From positions 1,922,001-1,986,000 of the forward strand of contig NZ_VOQS01000005.1 in NCBI RefSeq assembly GCF_007995085.1: DNA of 64,000 nt, read 5' to 3'. The number at the start of each line of letters is the position of its first letter. Positions within the stretch are counted from its first letter, which is position 1. The position numbers and the translations under genes are program-made. Below the pieces are notes generated by a model. That model saw only the letters and a program-made list of their open reading frames with translations. It was not told the origin of the DNA and did no database searches. The stretch is from Paraburkholderia azotifigens. Its GTDB lineage: Bacteria > Pseudomonadota > Gammaproteobacteria > Burkholderiales > Burkholderiaceae. Below are positions 1-7,625 of the stretch, piece after piece.

Positions 1-696
1 GTCGCGGCGCAGCTTGAGGCCGACGAGGCTCGATTGCGTGAGGTCGACGTAGACGGGATCGAGTTGCTGCACGGTGGCGAGCAGCGTGGCCGCGCTCGAC
101 TGCACGTACGCGCCTTCCGTCACCGACGACTTGCCGATGCGCCCCGAAATCGGCGACGTCACATCCGTATAGCCGACATTGATCTGCGCCGTGTCGACGG
201 CGGCCTTACCAGCGGCGACATCGGCGGCGGCCTGGCCTTCGGAGGCCACGGCGTTGTCGTAGTCCTGCTTGCTGATCGCGTTCGCTGCGACCAGCACCTT
301 GTAGCGCTCTGCCTCGGCATGCGCGGACACGAGCGTCGCCTGCGCCTTTGCGAGCGTCGCCTTCGCGCTGTTCAACGACGCGATGTACGGCGCGGGATCG
401 ATCTTGTAGAGCGTCTGGCCCGCCTTGACTTCGCTGCCTTCGGTATAGAGGCGCTTTTGCACGATGCCGTCGGCGCGCGCGCGCACTTCGGCGACGAGAT
501 GCGCGCTCACGCGGCCCGGCAGTTCGACGGTAACGGGGACGGCAGACGGCTGGACGGTGACGACGCCGACTTCGGGCGTCTGTTGCGGCGGCGCTGCGTG
601 CTGGTCGCCGCATGCGGCGAGCAGCGGCAGCACGGCGGAGATCGCAGCAGTGGCCGCGAGCATTCGAAAGTTACGGTTCTTTAATAGCGCAGGCAT
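1..696 (-). CDS. RND efflux periplasmic adaptor (membrane fusion) lipoprotein, 3' end outside window
   Basis: Only the first 232 codons are in the window. The product starts MPALLKNRNF and has a lipoprotein signal with lipobox LAAC (Cys29), then the usual adaptor order: a first beta-barrel/lipoyl part (residues ~45-90, VTVELPGRVSA), an alpha-helical hairpin rich in Ala/Lys (~95-160) and a second lipoyl half (GRIGKSSVTEGAYV). Such adaptors link an inner-membrane RND pump to an outer-membrane channel; this one resembles the AcrA/MexA/BpeA group. The divergent TetR gene at 894 supports an AcrR-AcrAB-like arrangement. The start is the ATG whose complement is at 694-696. The pump gene should lie to the left, outside the window. 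Confidence 0.9.
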   Translation of the reverse strand, partial: MPALLKNRNFRMLAATAAISAVLPLLAACGDQHAAPPQQTPEVGVVTVQPSAVPVTVELPGRVSAHLVAEVRARADGIVQKRLYTEGSEVKAGQTLYKIDPAPYIASLNSAKATLAKAQATLVSAHAEAERYKVLVAANAISKQDYDNAVASEGQAAADVAAGKAAVDTAQINVGYTDVTSPISGRIGKSSVTEGAYVQSSAATLLATVQQLDPVYVDLTQSSLVGLKLRRD

Positions 697-893
697 CGTA
701 CAACCTTGTTTGTATTGAACGGGGCCGGCGCGCAACGAGCGTTGATCCAACACGCACCGACACGATAAGTGCGTGAAGATAGGCGTTGTTCGCCTTTCGC
801 GGGTTACAGCCGCCAGGCTGCCGTAAGACTTGTTAATCCAATGCGCTGCCGCGCCGACTACGATGGCCGCGAGATTCTTGAGAGGCACCCGGC
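697..893. promoter_or_regulatory. Divergent promoter region between efflux adaptor and TetR gene
   Basis: This 197-bp gap holds the promoters of both divergent genes and, by analogy with AcrR/BpeR systems, the repressor's operator. Visible elements are a short inverted repeat around 783-793 (GGCGTTGTTCGCC) and CGTAAGACTTGTTAA at 822-836, which recurs almost exactly at 4125-4139 upstream of a response-regulator gene. No confident -35/-10 pair could be assigned by eye. Confidence 0.45.
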
Positions 894-1547
894 ATGGGAC
901 GAACCAGGCAACAGGCGCTCGACACGCGGGCGAAGATCATCGAAGCCGCCGAGCGCGTGTTCTTCGTGCGCGGCTTTGCGCGCGCGTCGCTGGAAGACAT
1001 TGCGTCGGAGGCGGGCGTCACGCGCGGCGCCGTATACGGGCACTTCAGGAACAAGGAGGCCGTGTTCCAGGCGATCTACGAATGCGCGGACATGCCGCTC
1101 GATCCGTTCGTCGTGCAAGCGTGCGAACAGGACGCCGACCCGTTGCAGCATCTGCATGCACAGTTGCGGCAGCGTCTGCGCGACGCGCTGCATCTGCGCC
1201 GCGCACGGCGTCTGTACAGCATCGCGTTGACGAAATGCGAGGTGACGGCGGAGACGGCGGCGTTTTACGAGCGCGTGTCGATGGCGGCATTGCGCGCAGA
1301 GGCGCAGATCGACGCGGCGTTACGCGCCGCATCCGAACGCGGACAATTGCCGCCCGGCGTCGACACGCGCGCCGCCGCCGGCTTCATTCATGCCGCTTTA
1401 ACGGGGTTTCTGCATAAGCGGCTGTTGATGTCGGCCGAGTCGCGCGGCGATCTGGAGGCAGACCAGACGCTCGCGTCCGCATTGAGATGTGTTGGCGGCG
1501 ATACGGTCGCCCAGGCTGTTTCTGCTCACGGCGCACAGCAGCGCTAG
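894..1547 (+). CDS. TetR/AcrR-family repressor of the adjacent efflux operon
   Basis: A 217-residue protein with an N-terminal TetR helix-turn-helix (residues ~10-57: TRAKIIEAAERVFF, then VTRGAVYGHFRNKEAVF) and a variable all-helical ligand-binding domain. The motif GAVYGHFRNKE is characteristic of the AcrR/TtgR/BpeR branch that represses RND efflux genes. It is transcribed away from the efflux adaptor, so local repression of that operon plus autoregulation is the likely role (inference). The ATG at 894 is preceded by GAGAGG about 9 nt upstream. Confidence 0.9.
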   Translation: MGRTRQQALDTRAKIIEAAERVFFVRGFARASLEDIASEAGVTRGAVYGHFRNKEAVFQAIYECADMPLDPFVVQACEQDADPLQHLHAQLRQRLRDALHLRRARRLYSIALTKCEVTAETAAFYERVSMAALRAEAQIDAALRAASERGQLPPGVDTRAAAGFIHAALTGFLHKRLLMSAESRGDLEADQTLASALRCVGGDTVAQAVSAHGAQQR

Positions 1548-1931
1548 AGGCTGCAAGATCCGCGCGGCCGACGACGTGCGGTCAAACTCTCCTAAGAATC
1601 AGTAAGAATTGAAGAGGCGCAGTGCGCCATTAAAACATCTATCTGAATGTTTTTTGGTATTTTAGATAACGGAATATTCCGAGTTAATCCGAATACATCC
1701 GACAGGGTAAATACGAATAAAATAAATAATATCCCAAAATAAATACTCGAATAAACTAATTTCACATCTCATCCCGAGGTGTCCAGAAATCAGATAACGA
1801 GGCTCCAAATGAAGAATCGAAAGAAAAACGCTGAATATCTCGGCACGCTGCTTGGCTAAGCCGGCAATCAGGTAGGTGAAGCACGGGTTCTGCTCGTCGA
1901 GGCATGCATCGGCCGGGCAGAATTCTCCTTT
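1548..1931. other. AT-rich leader region of the M29-like/azlCD cassette
   Basis: A 384-bp stretch whose first 200 bp are clearly richer in A/T than the neighbours (around 1620-1770). It contains no convincing long gene. A 16-codon ORF with a good ribosome site lies at 1809-1859 and is listed separately. A 117-codon minus-strand frame across 1662-2015 overlaps the start of the downstream gene and looks like chance. Confidence 0.5.
1809..1859 (+). CDS. Possible 16-residue leader peptide ORF
   Basis: ATG at 1809 is preceded by GAGG with about 7 nt spacing and encodes MKNRKKNAEYLGTLLG followed by TAA at 1857. It is in the same reading frame as the M29-like gene that starts at 1932 or 1953, with no other stop in between. 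It could be a regulatory leader peptide, a very short precursor-type peptide for the downstream genes, or the remnant of a longer N-terminus cut off by the TAA. No homology is recognised, so confidence that it is translated is low. Confidence 0.3.
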   Translation: MKNRKKNAEYLGTLLG

Positions 1932-3035
1932 GTGCAACCAATCAGATTCGATATGGCAATCGTCACTATAGACCCCTCCCGTATTCGCGCCTTTGGCCCA
2001 GCGACAGATACGCATTTCATGGTCGTCACCAATCGATCATTGATCGACAATCTATTGATTGAGGAAAATGGCGGATATTCGAGTTATTGCAAAATACTGT
2101 TTGAAACGGGCCAGTCATTTGCGAGTCTGCTCCAGGAGCAGATTCCACCGCGTGCGCATGTGCTCGTCGTTTCCCCAGACGTATTCTTCCAGTCGCCGTC
2201 ACAAGAACTGATCGGCGCACATCGGAAGCTCCTCGCAATGGCATGCAATTCGACTCCGACCGATATCGACGCAATCAGTCATTTTCTCCAGATAATCGAG
2301 AACACGGATCCGGCGAAACAACAACGGCACATCGACCGCTTTTTTCAGCTTGGCGAGCAGGCGGCGTATCTTGAGTTTGTCGACGAACAGAACGGCGCTG
2401 TCGCCCGATTCGATCATCTCGATGAAAGCTATTTATGGAGCGAGCAGGCCGGAACGTTGAACGACGGCGAACAACAGCTGGCGCCGTCAGGCGAAATCAG
2501 CGTTCTGCCGCTGCGCATTCAGGACTTCGATGAGAACTTGCGCCTCGATTTCAACGGCACGATTGCGTTGAAAGGTACGCCGATCCTGCACAATGGCACG
2601 CCCAGCTTTTTGCGCAGCGATCAGGCGCGATTGCACGGCTCGCTGGCCTCGATGGAGAGCGAGCCTGTGCTTGCCACGGTCGAGAACGGCGTGATCACCG
2701 CAATCAGCGCGACCCGCGGCTCCGGCAACCCGGCCCTTGCGGCGTTGCAAGCGTTGTTCGATGTGGATTCGCGCTACCGGATTCTTTGGGAAATCGGCTT
2801 CGGAATCAACACCGAAAACCGGATTCTTCCCGGCAATCACGCGATGAATGAGACTTACGGCGGTTCAGCGGGAGCGATTCATTTCGGGATCGGCCTGACT
2901 CCCTATACCCAATACCATCTGGACATCATCTGTCCGAACACCGTGGTGAAAACGAACGGCGGGGACTATCTGATCGGCAGCAAGACACCATCGATATCGC
3001 GAACACGCACGTCTGGATGCGCGTGTCTCGAATAA
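1932..3035 (+). CDS. M29-family (aminopeptidase T/PepS)-like metalloprotein
   Basis: A 367-residue protein whose second half matches the M29 aminopeptidase pattern. The candidate metal ligands are Glu188 (PSGEISVLP), Glu287 (WEIGFGIN), His317 (GAIHFGIG), His329 and Asp331 (YHLDIIC), in the right order and spacing. The N-terminal half is divergent and shorter than in true PepS/AmpS enzymes (about 410 residues). M29-like proteins are known as peptidases, and divergent members occur in peptide natural-product loci, so a role in processing or binding a small peptide is possible but inferred. It sits 15 bp before azlC-like and azlD-like genes. The start could be GTG 1932 or ATG 1953; neither has a clear Shine-Dalgarno sequence. 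Base composition is lower in GC than the flanks, suggesting transfer. Confidence 0.65.
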   Translation: MQPIRFDMAIVTIDPSRIRAFGPATDTHFMVVTNRSLIDNLLIEENGGYSSYCKILFETGQSFASLLQEQIPPRAHVLVVSPDVFFQSPSQELIGAHRKLLAMACNSTPTDIDAISHFLQIIENTDPAKQQRHIDRFFQLGEQAAYLEFVDEQNGAVARFDHLDESYLWSEQAGTLNDGEQQLAPSGEISVLPLRIQDFDENLRLDFNGTIALKGTPILHNGTPSFLRSDQARLHGSLASMESEPVLATVENGVITAISATRGSGNPALAALQALFDVDSRYRILWEIGFGINTENRILPGNHAMNETYGGSAGAIHFGIGLTPYTQYHLDIICPNTVVKTNGGDYLIGSKTPSISRTRTSGCACLE

Positions 3036-3050
3036 CACCTGTACACGTCC

Positions 3051-3761
3051 ATGAAATCGACCATTTTTCGCGTGCTTCCTGTCGGCCTTGCATTGGCGCC
3101 CGTCGGCTTTCTGTTCGGTGTACTGGCTGCACAAGCCCATTGGAGCACGACGGGTGTCCTGTTACTCAGCAGCATTGGCTTTACGGGAAGCGGTCAATTT
3201 GCGTACCTTGCGCTCTCGCAACAAGGCATCGCATCGACCGGCATATTTGCTGTTTTCCTCGTCATTCTCAGCATGAATCTGCGCTATATCCCCATGTCGC
3301 TTTCTGCCTCTCAGCCGCTGAAGCTATCCGTGCCATGGAAATTCGTCCTCGCCCACTGTCTCGCCGACGAGTCATATGCGACGGAGAGAGGCAGCGACAG
3401 CATCAGATCGCGCGTCATCATACGCATCGGCATTTTTCTCTTCTGGGTTGCCTCTACCGTCGCGGGCTGCGCGTTGGCGGCCTGGCTGCCGGACTCGCTA
3501 AGCCGGACGCTTTCCGGTTTGACGTTCCCCGTTAGCGCCATTCTCTTTGCACTGAGCTTCGGCAATGTCATGCAATACGTCCTCAACGGAACCCGTTCCG
3601 GCGGCGGAGCGGGGATTCGTCCGTTGGGCGTTCTGTTCGCCTGTGTTTTGACTTCGGTTTCTCTCGTTTTTCTACTCGGCGCGAAATACTTCTGGATACC
3701 CAGCATTCTGTCGTGCTACCTGATCCTCACAAAATATGGGAAGCAAGGTTTCGATGAATGA
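3051..3761 (+). CDS. AzlC-like branched-chain amino-acid exporter subunit
   Basis: A 236-residue polytopic membrane protein with the AzlC features: an N-terminal hydrophobic pair including PVGFLFGVLAA, the Gly-Ser motif FTGSGQFA, LSMNLRYIPMSLS, and a DESYA segment before the C-terminal helices. AzlC pairs with the small protein AzlD to export branched-chain or related amino acids (family knowledge). It overlaps the AzlD-like gene and follows the M29-like gene by 15 bp, so all three are probably co-transcribed. The physical link suggests that the substrate is an amino acid or short peptide handled by the M29-like protein (inference). Confidence 0.85.
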   Translation: MKSTIFRVLPVGLALAPVGFLFGVLAAQAHWSTTGVLLLSSIGFTGSGQFAYLALSQQGIASTGIFAVFLVILSMNLRYIPMSLSASQPLKLSVPWKFVLAHCLADESYATERGSDSIRSRVIIRIGIFLFWVASTVAGCALAAWLPDSLSRTLSGLTFPVSAILFALSFGNVMQYVLNGTRSGGGAGIRPLGVLFACVLTSVSLVFLLGAKYFWIPSILSCYLILTKYGKQGFDE

Positions 3762-4068
3762 GATCCTGTTTTTGGGCGTAGCAATTCTTTTTGCGGTGAG
3801 TGTCGTCGTCCGCATTGCACCGACGTTCTCGAACCTGAATTTGTCCGCACGAGCCAGTTTCGATATCAAGAACATTTTGCCCGTCGCCGTGTTGGTCAAC
3901 CTGCTTGTCTATTGCGTCGTGAGCGAGCTTCAACATGACCGCGTTGCAGCGGCAGCGGGATTTCTCGTGCTTGGTTTGATGCTTCTCCTGAGGAAACTCA
4001 ATCTGCTCGTGATGGTGATGCTTGCATCCGCTACTTACGTGGCGGTGGCGAAGACTTTCCACGGTTGA
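3736..4068 (+). CDS. AzlD-like small subunit of amino-acid exporter
   Basis: A 110-residue protein (104 from the ATG at 3754) with four predicted membrane helices, the standard AzlD size and layout, including VVVRIAPTF near the N-terminus and LPVAVLVNLLVYC in the middle. AzlD is the obligate partner of AzlC. The gene overlaps the end of the azlC-like gene by 26 bp if GTG/ATG at 3736 is used, or by 8 bp from 3754, indicating translational coupling. It closes the three-gene low-GC cassette that began near 1810. Confidence 0.8.
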   Translation: MGSKVSMNEILFLGVAILFAVSVVVRIAPTFSNLNLSARASFDIKNILPVAVLVNLLVYCVVSELQHDRVAAAAGFLVLGLMLLLRKLNLLVMVMLASATYVAVAKTFHG

Positions 4069-4254
4069 TAACTACCGTTTGACGGGTCGCATCCGCGGCC
4101 TGCCCGACGCCATCCGGTGCGGTTCGTAAGACTTGCTAAGCCCCCAGAACCGGGGCTGCACCGCGTTGCGCTATAGTCATACGCAGATCCGATACCCGGC
4201 GGCGAGGGCGCTGCCCGCCCCACGCGGCACAGCCCGGCGCAGCCTGCTCACACC

Positions 4255-5025
4255 ATGCCCGACACGCCCATTCAGGTGCTGCTCGTCGACGACGACGCCG
4301 ACCTGCGCGACCTGCTTCGCAATTTCTTCCAGCAACGCGGCATCGAATTCTCGGTGCTGCACGACGCTACGCATCTCGCGCGCAGACTCGAGCGCGAACG
4401 CCCGTCGATCATCGTGCTCGATCTGATGATGCCCGGTGTCGATGGCCTCACGGCGCTCAAGCAACTGCGCGCGAGCGGCGACTCCATTCCCGTGATCATG
4501 CTGACGGCGCGCGCCGATGGCGTCGATCGCGTGATCGGCCTGGAACTCGGCGCGGACGATTATCTCGGCAAGCCCTTCATGCCGCAGGAATTGCTTGCGC
4601 GCATTCATGCCGTGTTGCGACGCCATGCGTTGCATCCTGAAGCGCCGCCCGCCGAGCATCGCGAGGCGCTCGTGTTCGGACGATTCCGGCTCGACTTTGC
4701 GTCGCGCACGCTCTTTCGCGACAACGAGCCGATCAAGCTGACGGGCAGCGAATACGCACTGCTCGAAGTGTTCGCGCAGCATCCGATGGAAACGCTGTCG
4801 CGCACGCGTATCGTCGATCTGCTGCATGGTCCCGATTCCGAAGTGACCGAGCGCGGCATCGACGTGCCCGTGTGGCGGCTGCGGCGGCTGCTCGAAGACG
4901 ATCCCGCCGCCCCGCGCCGCATTCAGACGATGCGCGGCATCGGCTATATGTTCGTGCCGGGCGAAACGGGCGAAGGCAGTGAAAGCGGTGACAGCGACGC
5001 GGACGGTGGTGACGCATCGCAATGA
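4255..5025 (+). CDS. OmpR-family response regulator
   Basis: A 256-residue protein with a receiver domain (residues ~6-120; acidic triad LVDDD, phospho-acceptor Asp56 in VLDLMMPG, conserved Lys106 in YLGKPF) and an OmpR/PhoB winged-helix DNA-binding domain (~150-235, ending in MRGIGYMF). It overlaps the kinase gene by 4 bp (ATGA), so the pair is translationally coupled. Overall similarity is to OmpR rather than PhoB. The C-terminus ends in an acidic Gly/Ser/Asp tail. The regulatory target cannot be deduced from sequence; an osmotic or envelope role is only an analogy with OmpR. Confidence 0.92.
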   Translation: MPDTPIQVLLVDDDADLRDLLRNFFQQRGIEFSVLHDATHLARRLERERPSIIVLDLMMPGVDGLTALKQLRASGDSIPVIMLTARADGVDRVIGLELGADDYLGKPFMPQELLARIHAVLRRHALHPEAPPAEHREALVFGRFRLDFASRTLFRDNEPIKLTGSEYALLEVFAQHPMETLSRTRIVDLLHGPDSEVTERGIDVPVWRLRRLLEDDPAAPRRIQTMRGIGYMFVPGETGEGSESGDSDADGGDASQ

Positions 5026-6275
5026 AGAATCCGTTCAATACGCTGTTCGGCCGTCTCGCGACGATGACGGTCGGCCTGATCGTGGCCGTGCACGTGACGT
5101 CGCTGTTCGTCGTGGATCGCGAGCGCGGCCAGATCGATGCCGAGCATGCGCGCCGCGACGTGATGCTTGCCGTGCAGGCGCAGCACGATGGCGAGGCGAG
5201 CGCGCGGCACGTCGCGCGGACGCTCGGCATCGAATATATCGCCGATGCGGATGTGCTCAGCTCCGGCTGTCCCGCGCCGTGCACGGGCACGAATGCGCCA
5301 TTCGAGCATGATCTGCTGCCGCGTCTGCCTGCGGGCAGCCGCGTCGTGTTCGATCCGCGCACGGGGTCGCTGTGGATACGTTATGGAAGCGAGCCGTATT
5401 GGCTCTACATGCGCAACGCGAATCTGCCTGGCATGCGCTTTCTCGGTTCGTCGCTGGTGATGCTGGTGCTGGCCGTGTGCGCGGCGCTGCTCGCCGCATG
5501 GCAGTTTCAGCGTCCGTTGCACCGGCTCGCCGGTGCGGCTCGCGAATTCAGAATTGGACGGCGCGTGCCGCCCGTGCCGGAAAGCGGTCCCGCCGAGATG
5601 CGCTCGCTGATCGGCGACTTCAACCAGATGATGAGCGAACTCGGCAAGGCCGAGCAGGAGCGCGCGGTGATGCTGGCGGGCGTCGCGCACGATCTGCGCG
5701 CGCCGATCACGCGCATGCAGGTGCGCGCGGACCTGTTGCCGGATGCAGCCAACCGCAGCGGCTTCCTGCGCGATGCCGAGTCGCTGTCGCGCATCGTCAC
5801 GCAGTTTCTCGACTATGCGCGCGATACGGCCGATCCTTCGCCGCACGCGAACGTCGATGCGCATTGCCGGCGTCATTATGGCGACGGGCTCGACGACGAA
5901 GCGCTCGTGCGCCTGCATCTGAATGCGGGCGACGGCTTCAATCTGCCGCTCGTGGATCTCGACCGGATACTGTCGAACCTGATCGAAAACGCGATGAACT
6001 ACGGCGAGCCGCCCGTCGAGATCGCGACGTCCGCGCATAACGGCGTCTATACGCTCACTGTGCGCGATCACGGCGTCGGCATTCCGCACGAGCAGCTCGA
6101 ACGCGCGCTGCAGCCGTTCACGCGGCTCGATCCGGCGCGCGGCGGCGACGCGCATTGCGGCCTGGGTCTTGCGATCGTACGACGGCTCACGCGTTATAAC
6201 GGTGGACAGTTCGAATGCGATAACGCGCATGAAGGCGGGTTTCGCGTGACGCTGACGTTTCACCGCGAGAGCTAG
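5022..6275 (+). CDS. EnvZ-type sensor histidine kinase
   Basis: A 417-residue inner-membrane kinase. Helix 1 spans ~10-30, then a ~110-residue periplasmic sensor with a Cys pair (SGCPAPC), helix 2 (~141-161), HAMP (~162-215), a HisKA domain with His223 (VAHDLRAP) and a HATPase domain with N box (LIENAMNYG), G1 (DHGVGIP) and G2 (GLGLAIV). It phosphorylates the regulator encoded immediately upstream, with which it overlaps by 4 bp. The dimerisation/ATPase order and the H-box followed by DLRAPITR are as in EnvZ-like kinases. A bidirectional terminator at 6314-6342 follows. Confidence 0.92.
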   Translation: MKNPFNTLFGRLATMTVGLIVAVHVTSLFVVDRERGQIDAEHARRDVMLAVQAQHDGEASARHVARTLGIEYIADADVLSSGCPAPCTGTNAPFEHDLLPRLPAGSRVVFDPRTGSLWIRYGSEPYWLYMRNANLPGMRFLGSSLVMLVLAVCAALLAAWQFQRPLHRLAGAAREFRIGRRVPPVPESGPAEMRSLIGDFNQMMSELGKAEQERAVMLAGVAHDLRAPITRMQVRADLLPDAANRSGFLRDAESLSRIVTQFLDYARDTADPSPHANVDAHCRRHYGDGLDDEALVRLHLNAGDGFNLPLVDLDRILSNLIENAMNYGEPPVEIATSAHNGVYTLTVRDHGVGIPHEQLERALQPFTRLDPARGGDAHCGLGLAIVRRLTRYNGGQFECDNAHEGGFRVTLTFHRES

Positions 6276-6313
6276 CGGGTTTTGTTGTCGAAGCGCGTTG
6301 CTGGAGACGTTCG

Positions 6314-6342
6314 AAAATGCCGCCCTTCACGGGCGGCATTTT
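6314..6342. terminator. Bidirectional intrinsic terminator
   Basis: Inverted repeat AAAATGCCGCCC (6314-6325), loop TTCAC, GGGCGGCATTTT (6331-6342). An A-tract on the left and a T-tract on the right make it functional for both strands. It lies between the convergent kinase gene (ends 6275) and RcnB-like gene (ends 6346). Confidence 0.85.
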
Positions 6343-6345
6343 TCA

Positions 6346-6732
6346 TCAGCGATGCGGCGCAAGCAGGATGCTCGCGATCACGCCCGTCGCGATCGCGGCA
6401 AGCACGAAGTCGCCATTGACCTGCACCCACTGATAACCCGACGGCGGCGGCTGGAGATCATGCGCGCGCCAGTCGTCGACGACATATTGCGAACGACGGT
6501 AGTCGGGCGGCAAGCGGTCGCCGCGATGCCAGTCGCGATGCGGCACAGGGCGATGCGCGTCGGGACCTTGCGGGCCTCGGGGACCGCCGGGGCCATCGGG
6601 GGCGCCGCGCTCGTCGGCAACGGGATGACGCCCCGGCCCGCCATCATCGCCGGGCGCATATTGCGCAAATGCCTGGCTCTGGGCGACCACACACGAAACA
6701 GCAAACAGCAATACAGGTACAGCTTTTTTCAT
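6346..6732 (-). CDS. RcnB-like periplasmic protein
   Basis: A 128-residue protein with an N-terminal signal peptide (MKKAVPVLLFAVSCVVAQSQ, cleavage around AFA-QY), a Gly/Pro/His/Asp-rich low-complexity middle and the RcnB-type ending: ppdyr..qYVVDDWRAHDL...PPSGYQWVQVNGDFVLAAIATGVI. RcnB-domain proteins are periplasmic and linked to metal homeostasis in E. coli, but many family members have no known function. The start at 6732 is chosen because GGGGAG precedes that ATG by 6 nt; an upstream in-frame start at 6750 has no such site and would spoil the signal peptide. Confidence 0.85.
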   Translation of the reverse strand: MKKAVPVLLFAVSCVVAQSQAFAQYAPGDDGGPGRHPVADERGAPDGPGGPRGPQGPDAHRPVPHRDWHRGDRLPPDYRRSQYVVDDWRAHDLQPPPSGYQWVQVNGDFVLAAIATGVIASILLAPHR

Positions 6733-6896
6733 CGAACACTCCCCAAACAAGGTGAGAGTGTTTTTGCGCGCAACGATTCAAACGGGGTTCTTACTGTGCC
6801 TTACGGGCGCTTCACCCCCTCCTCATTCTTCTCTAATTCCCCGCCGCTACGATGCACCTCATCCGCTGGTACACATTCTGTCTGAAGGAGGTCATC

Positions 6897-7421
6897 ATGC
6901 CGCTCGCAGCCATCATTCAAGGCACGCCAATCTGGGTTTGGGTGCTGCTCGTCTACCTGCTCTCGCGCGGGTTCAAGGCCATGAACAGCGGCACCGCACC
7001 GCTTTCAAAACTCGCCATCGTGCCGCTCGTCTTCACGGCGTGGGGCATTCTGCATCTGATTACCGATCCGCTGGCGGGCTGGTCTTCTGTGCTCGTCTGG
7101 GTGGTCGGCGCACTGGCGGGCATCGCGGCTGGCGTTTTCATCGCGAGCCGGACGCGCTTCATCGTCGATCCCGTTGCGAACACCGTCATGCTGCCGGGCT
7201 CCATGTTGCCGCTGGTGCTGATCGTCATCACGTTCGCGGCCAAATTCTGGCTCGGGGTCGAACTGGCGACTGCAACGAGCCTCGCGGCGCTCGGGGGGTA
7301 CGTGCTGCTGAGCGCAGCGGTGTCGGGTGTCGTGGCTGGTGTTTTCGCTGGACGCTTCCTCACGTACTGGAAAGCAATGAACGCACGCCGCGTCATTCAG
7401 GCGTGCTCGCAACACGCATAA
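6897..7421 (+). CDS. Small multi-pass membrane protein of unknown function (DUF6622-like)
   Basis: A 174-residue hydrophobic protein with about five predicted membrane helices (starting at IWVWVLLVYLLSRGF, then SKLAIVPLVFTAWGILHLI, a Trp/Val-rich pair, VMLPGSMLPLVLIVITFAAKFWLG and a final AALGGYVLLSAAVSGVVAG). It resembles the DUF6622 group common in Burkholderiaceae; no function is known. A near-perfect ribosome site, GAAGGAGGT, sits just before ATG 6897, which decides against the upstream in-frame start at 6852. Single-gene unit. Confidence 0.75.
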   Translation: MPLAAIIQGTPIWVWVLLVYLLSRGFKAMNSGTAPLSKLAIVPLVFTAWGILHLITDPLAGWSSVLVWVVGALAGIAAGVFIASRTRFIVDPVANTVMLPGSMLPLVLIVITFAAKFWLGVELATATSLAALGGYVLLSAAVSGVVAGVFAGRFLTYWKAMNARRVIQACSQHA

Positions 7422-7568
7422 ACGCCGGATGCGAAGCGGGACGGTGCCGGCATCCATCAGGCACGCCCGTTGCGGCCGGCGACTCCGATGAAATGTCGCC
7501 AGACTTGTTACTCCCGGCGAGCCCTTGTTCCGGTCCACACTGTCTCTCGACAATCAACAAGCGATAAA

Positions 7569-7594
7569 GCCGCGCCCCATTCACGGGGCGCGGC
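7569..7594 (+). terminator. Perfect GC-rich hairpin upstream of the DUF899 gene
   Basis: A 10-bp perfect stem GCCGCGCCCC (7569-7578) / GGGGCGCGGC (7585-7594) with a 6-nt loop. It lies between the small membrane-protein gene and DUF899 and is followed by only a weak T-content stretch (GCTTGTTC). It may be a terminator or a 5'-UTR structure; the ribosome site GGAGG follows at ~7610. Confidence 0.45.
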
Positions 7595-7625
7595 AGCTTG
7601 TTCAAATCAGGAGGTCGCACGAGCC

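Noticed and set aside
1662..2015. 117-codon minus-strand frame over the M29-like gene start
   Set aside because: No ribosome site, AT-driven amino-acid composition, and overlap with a better supported gene.
7569..7594. Riboswitch upstream of DUF899
   Set aside because: Only a single simple hairpin is present; no conserved riboswitch core was recognised.
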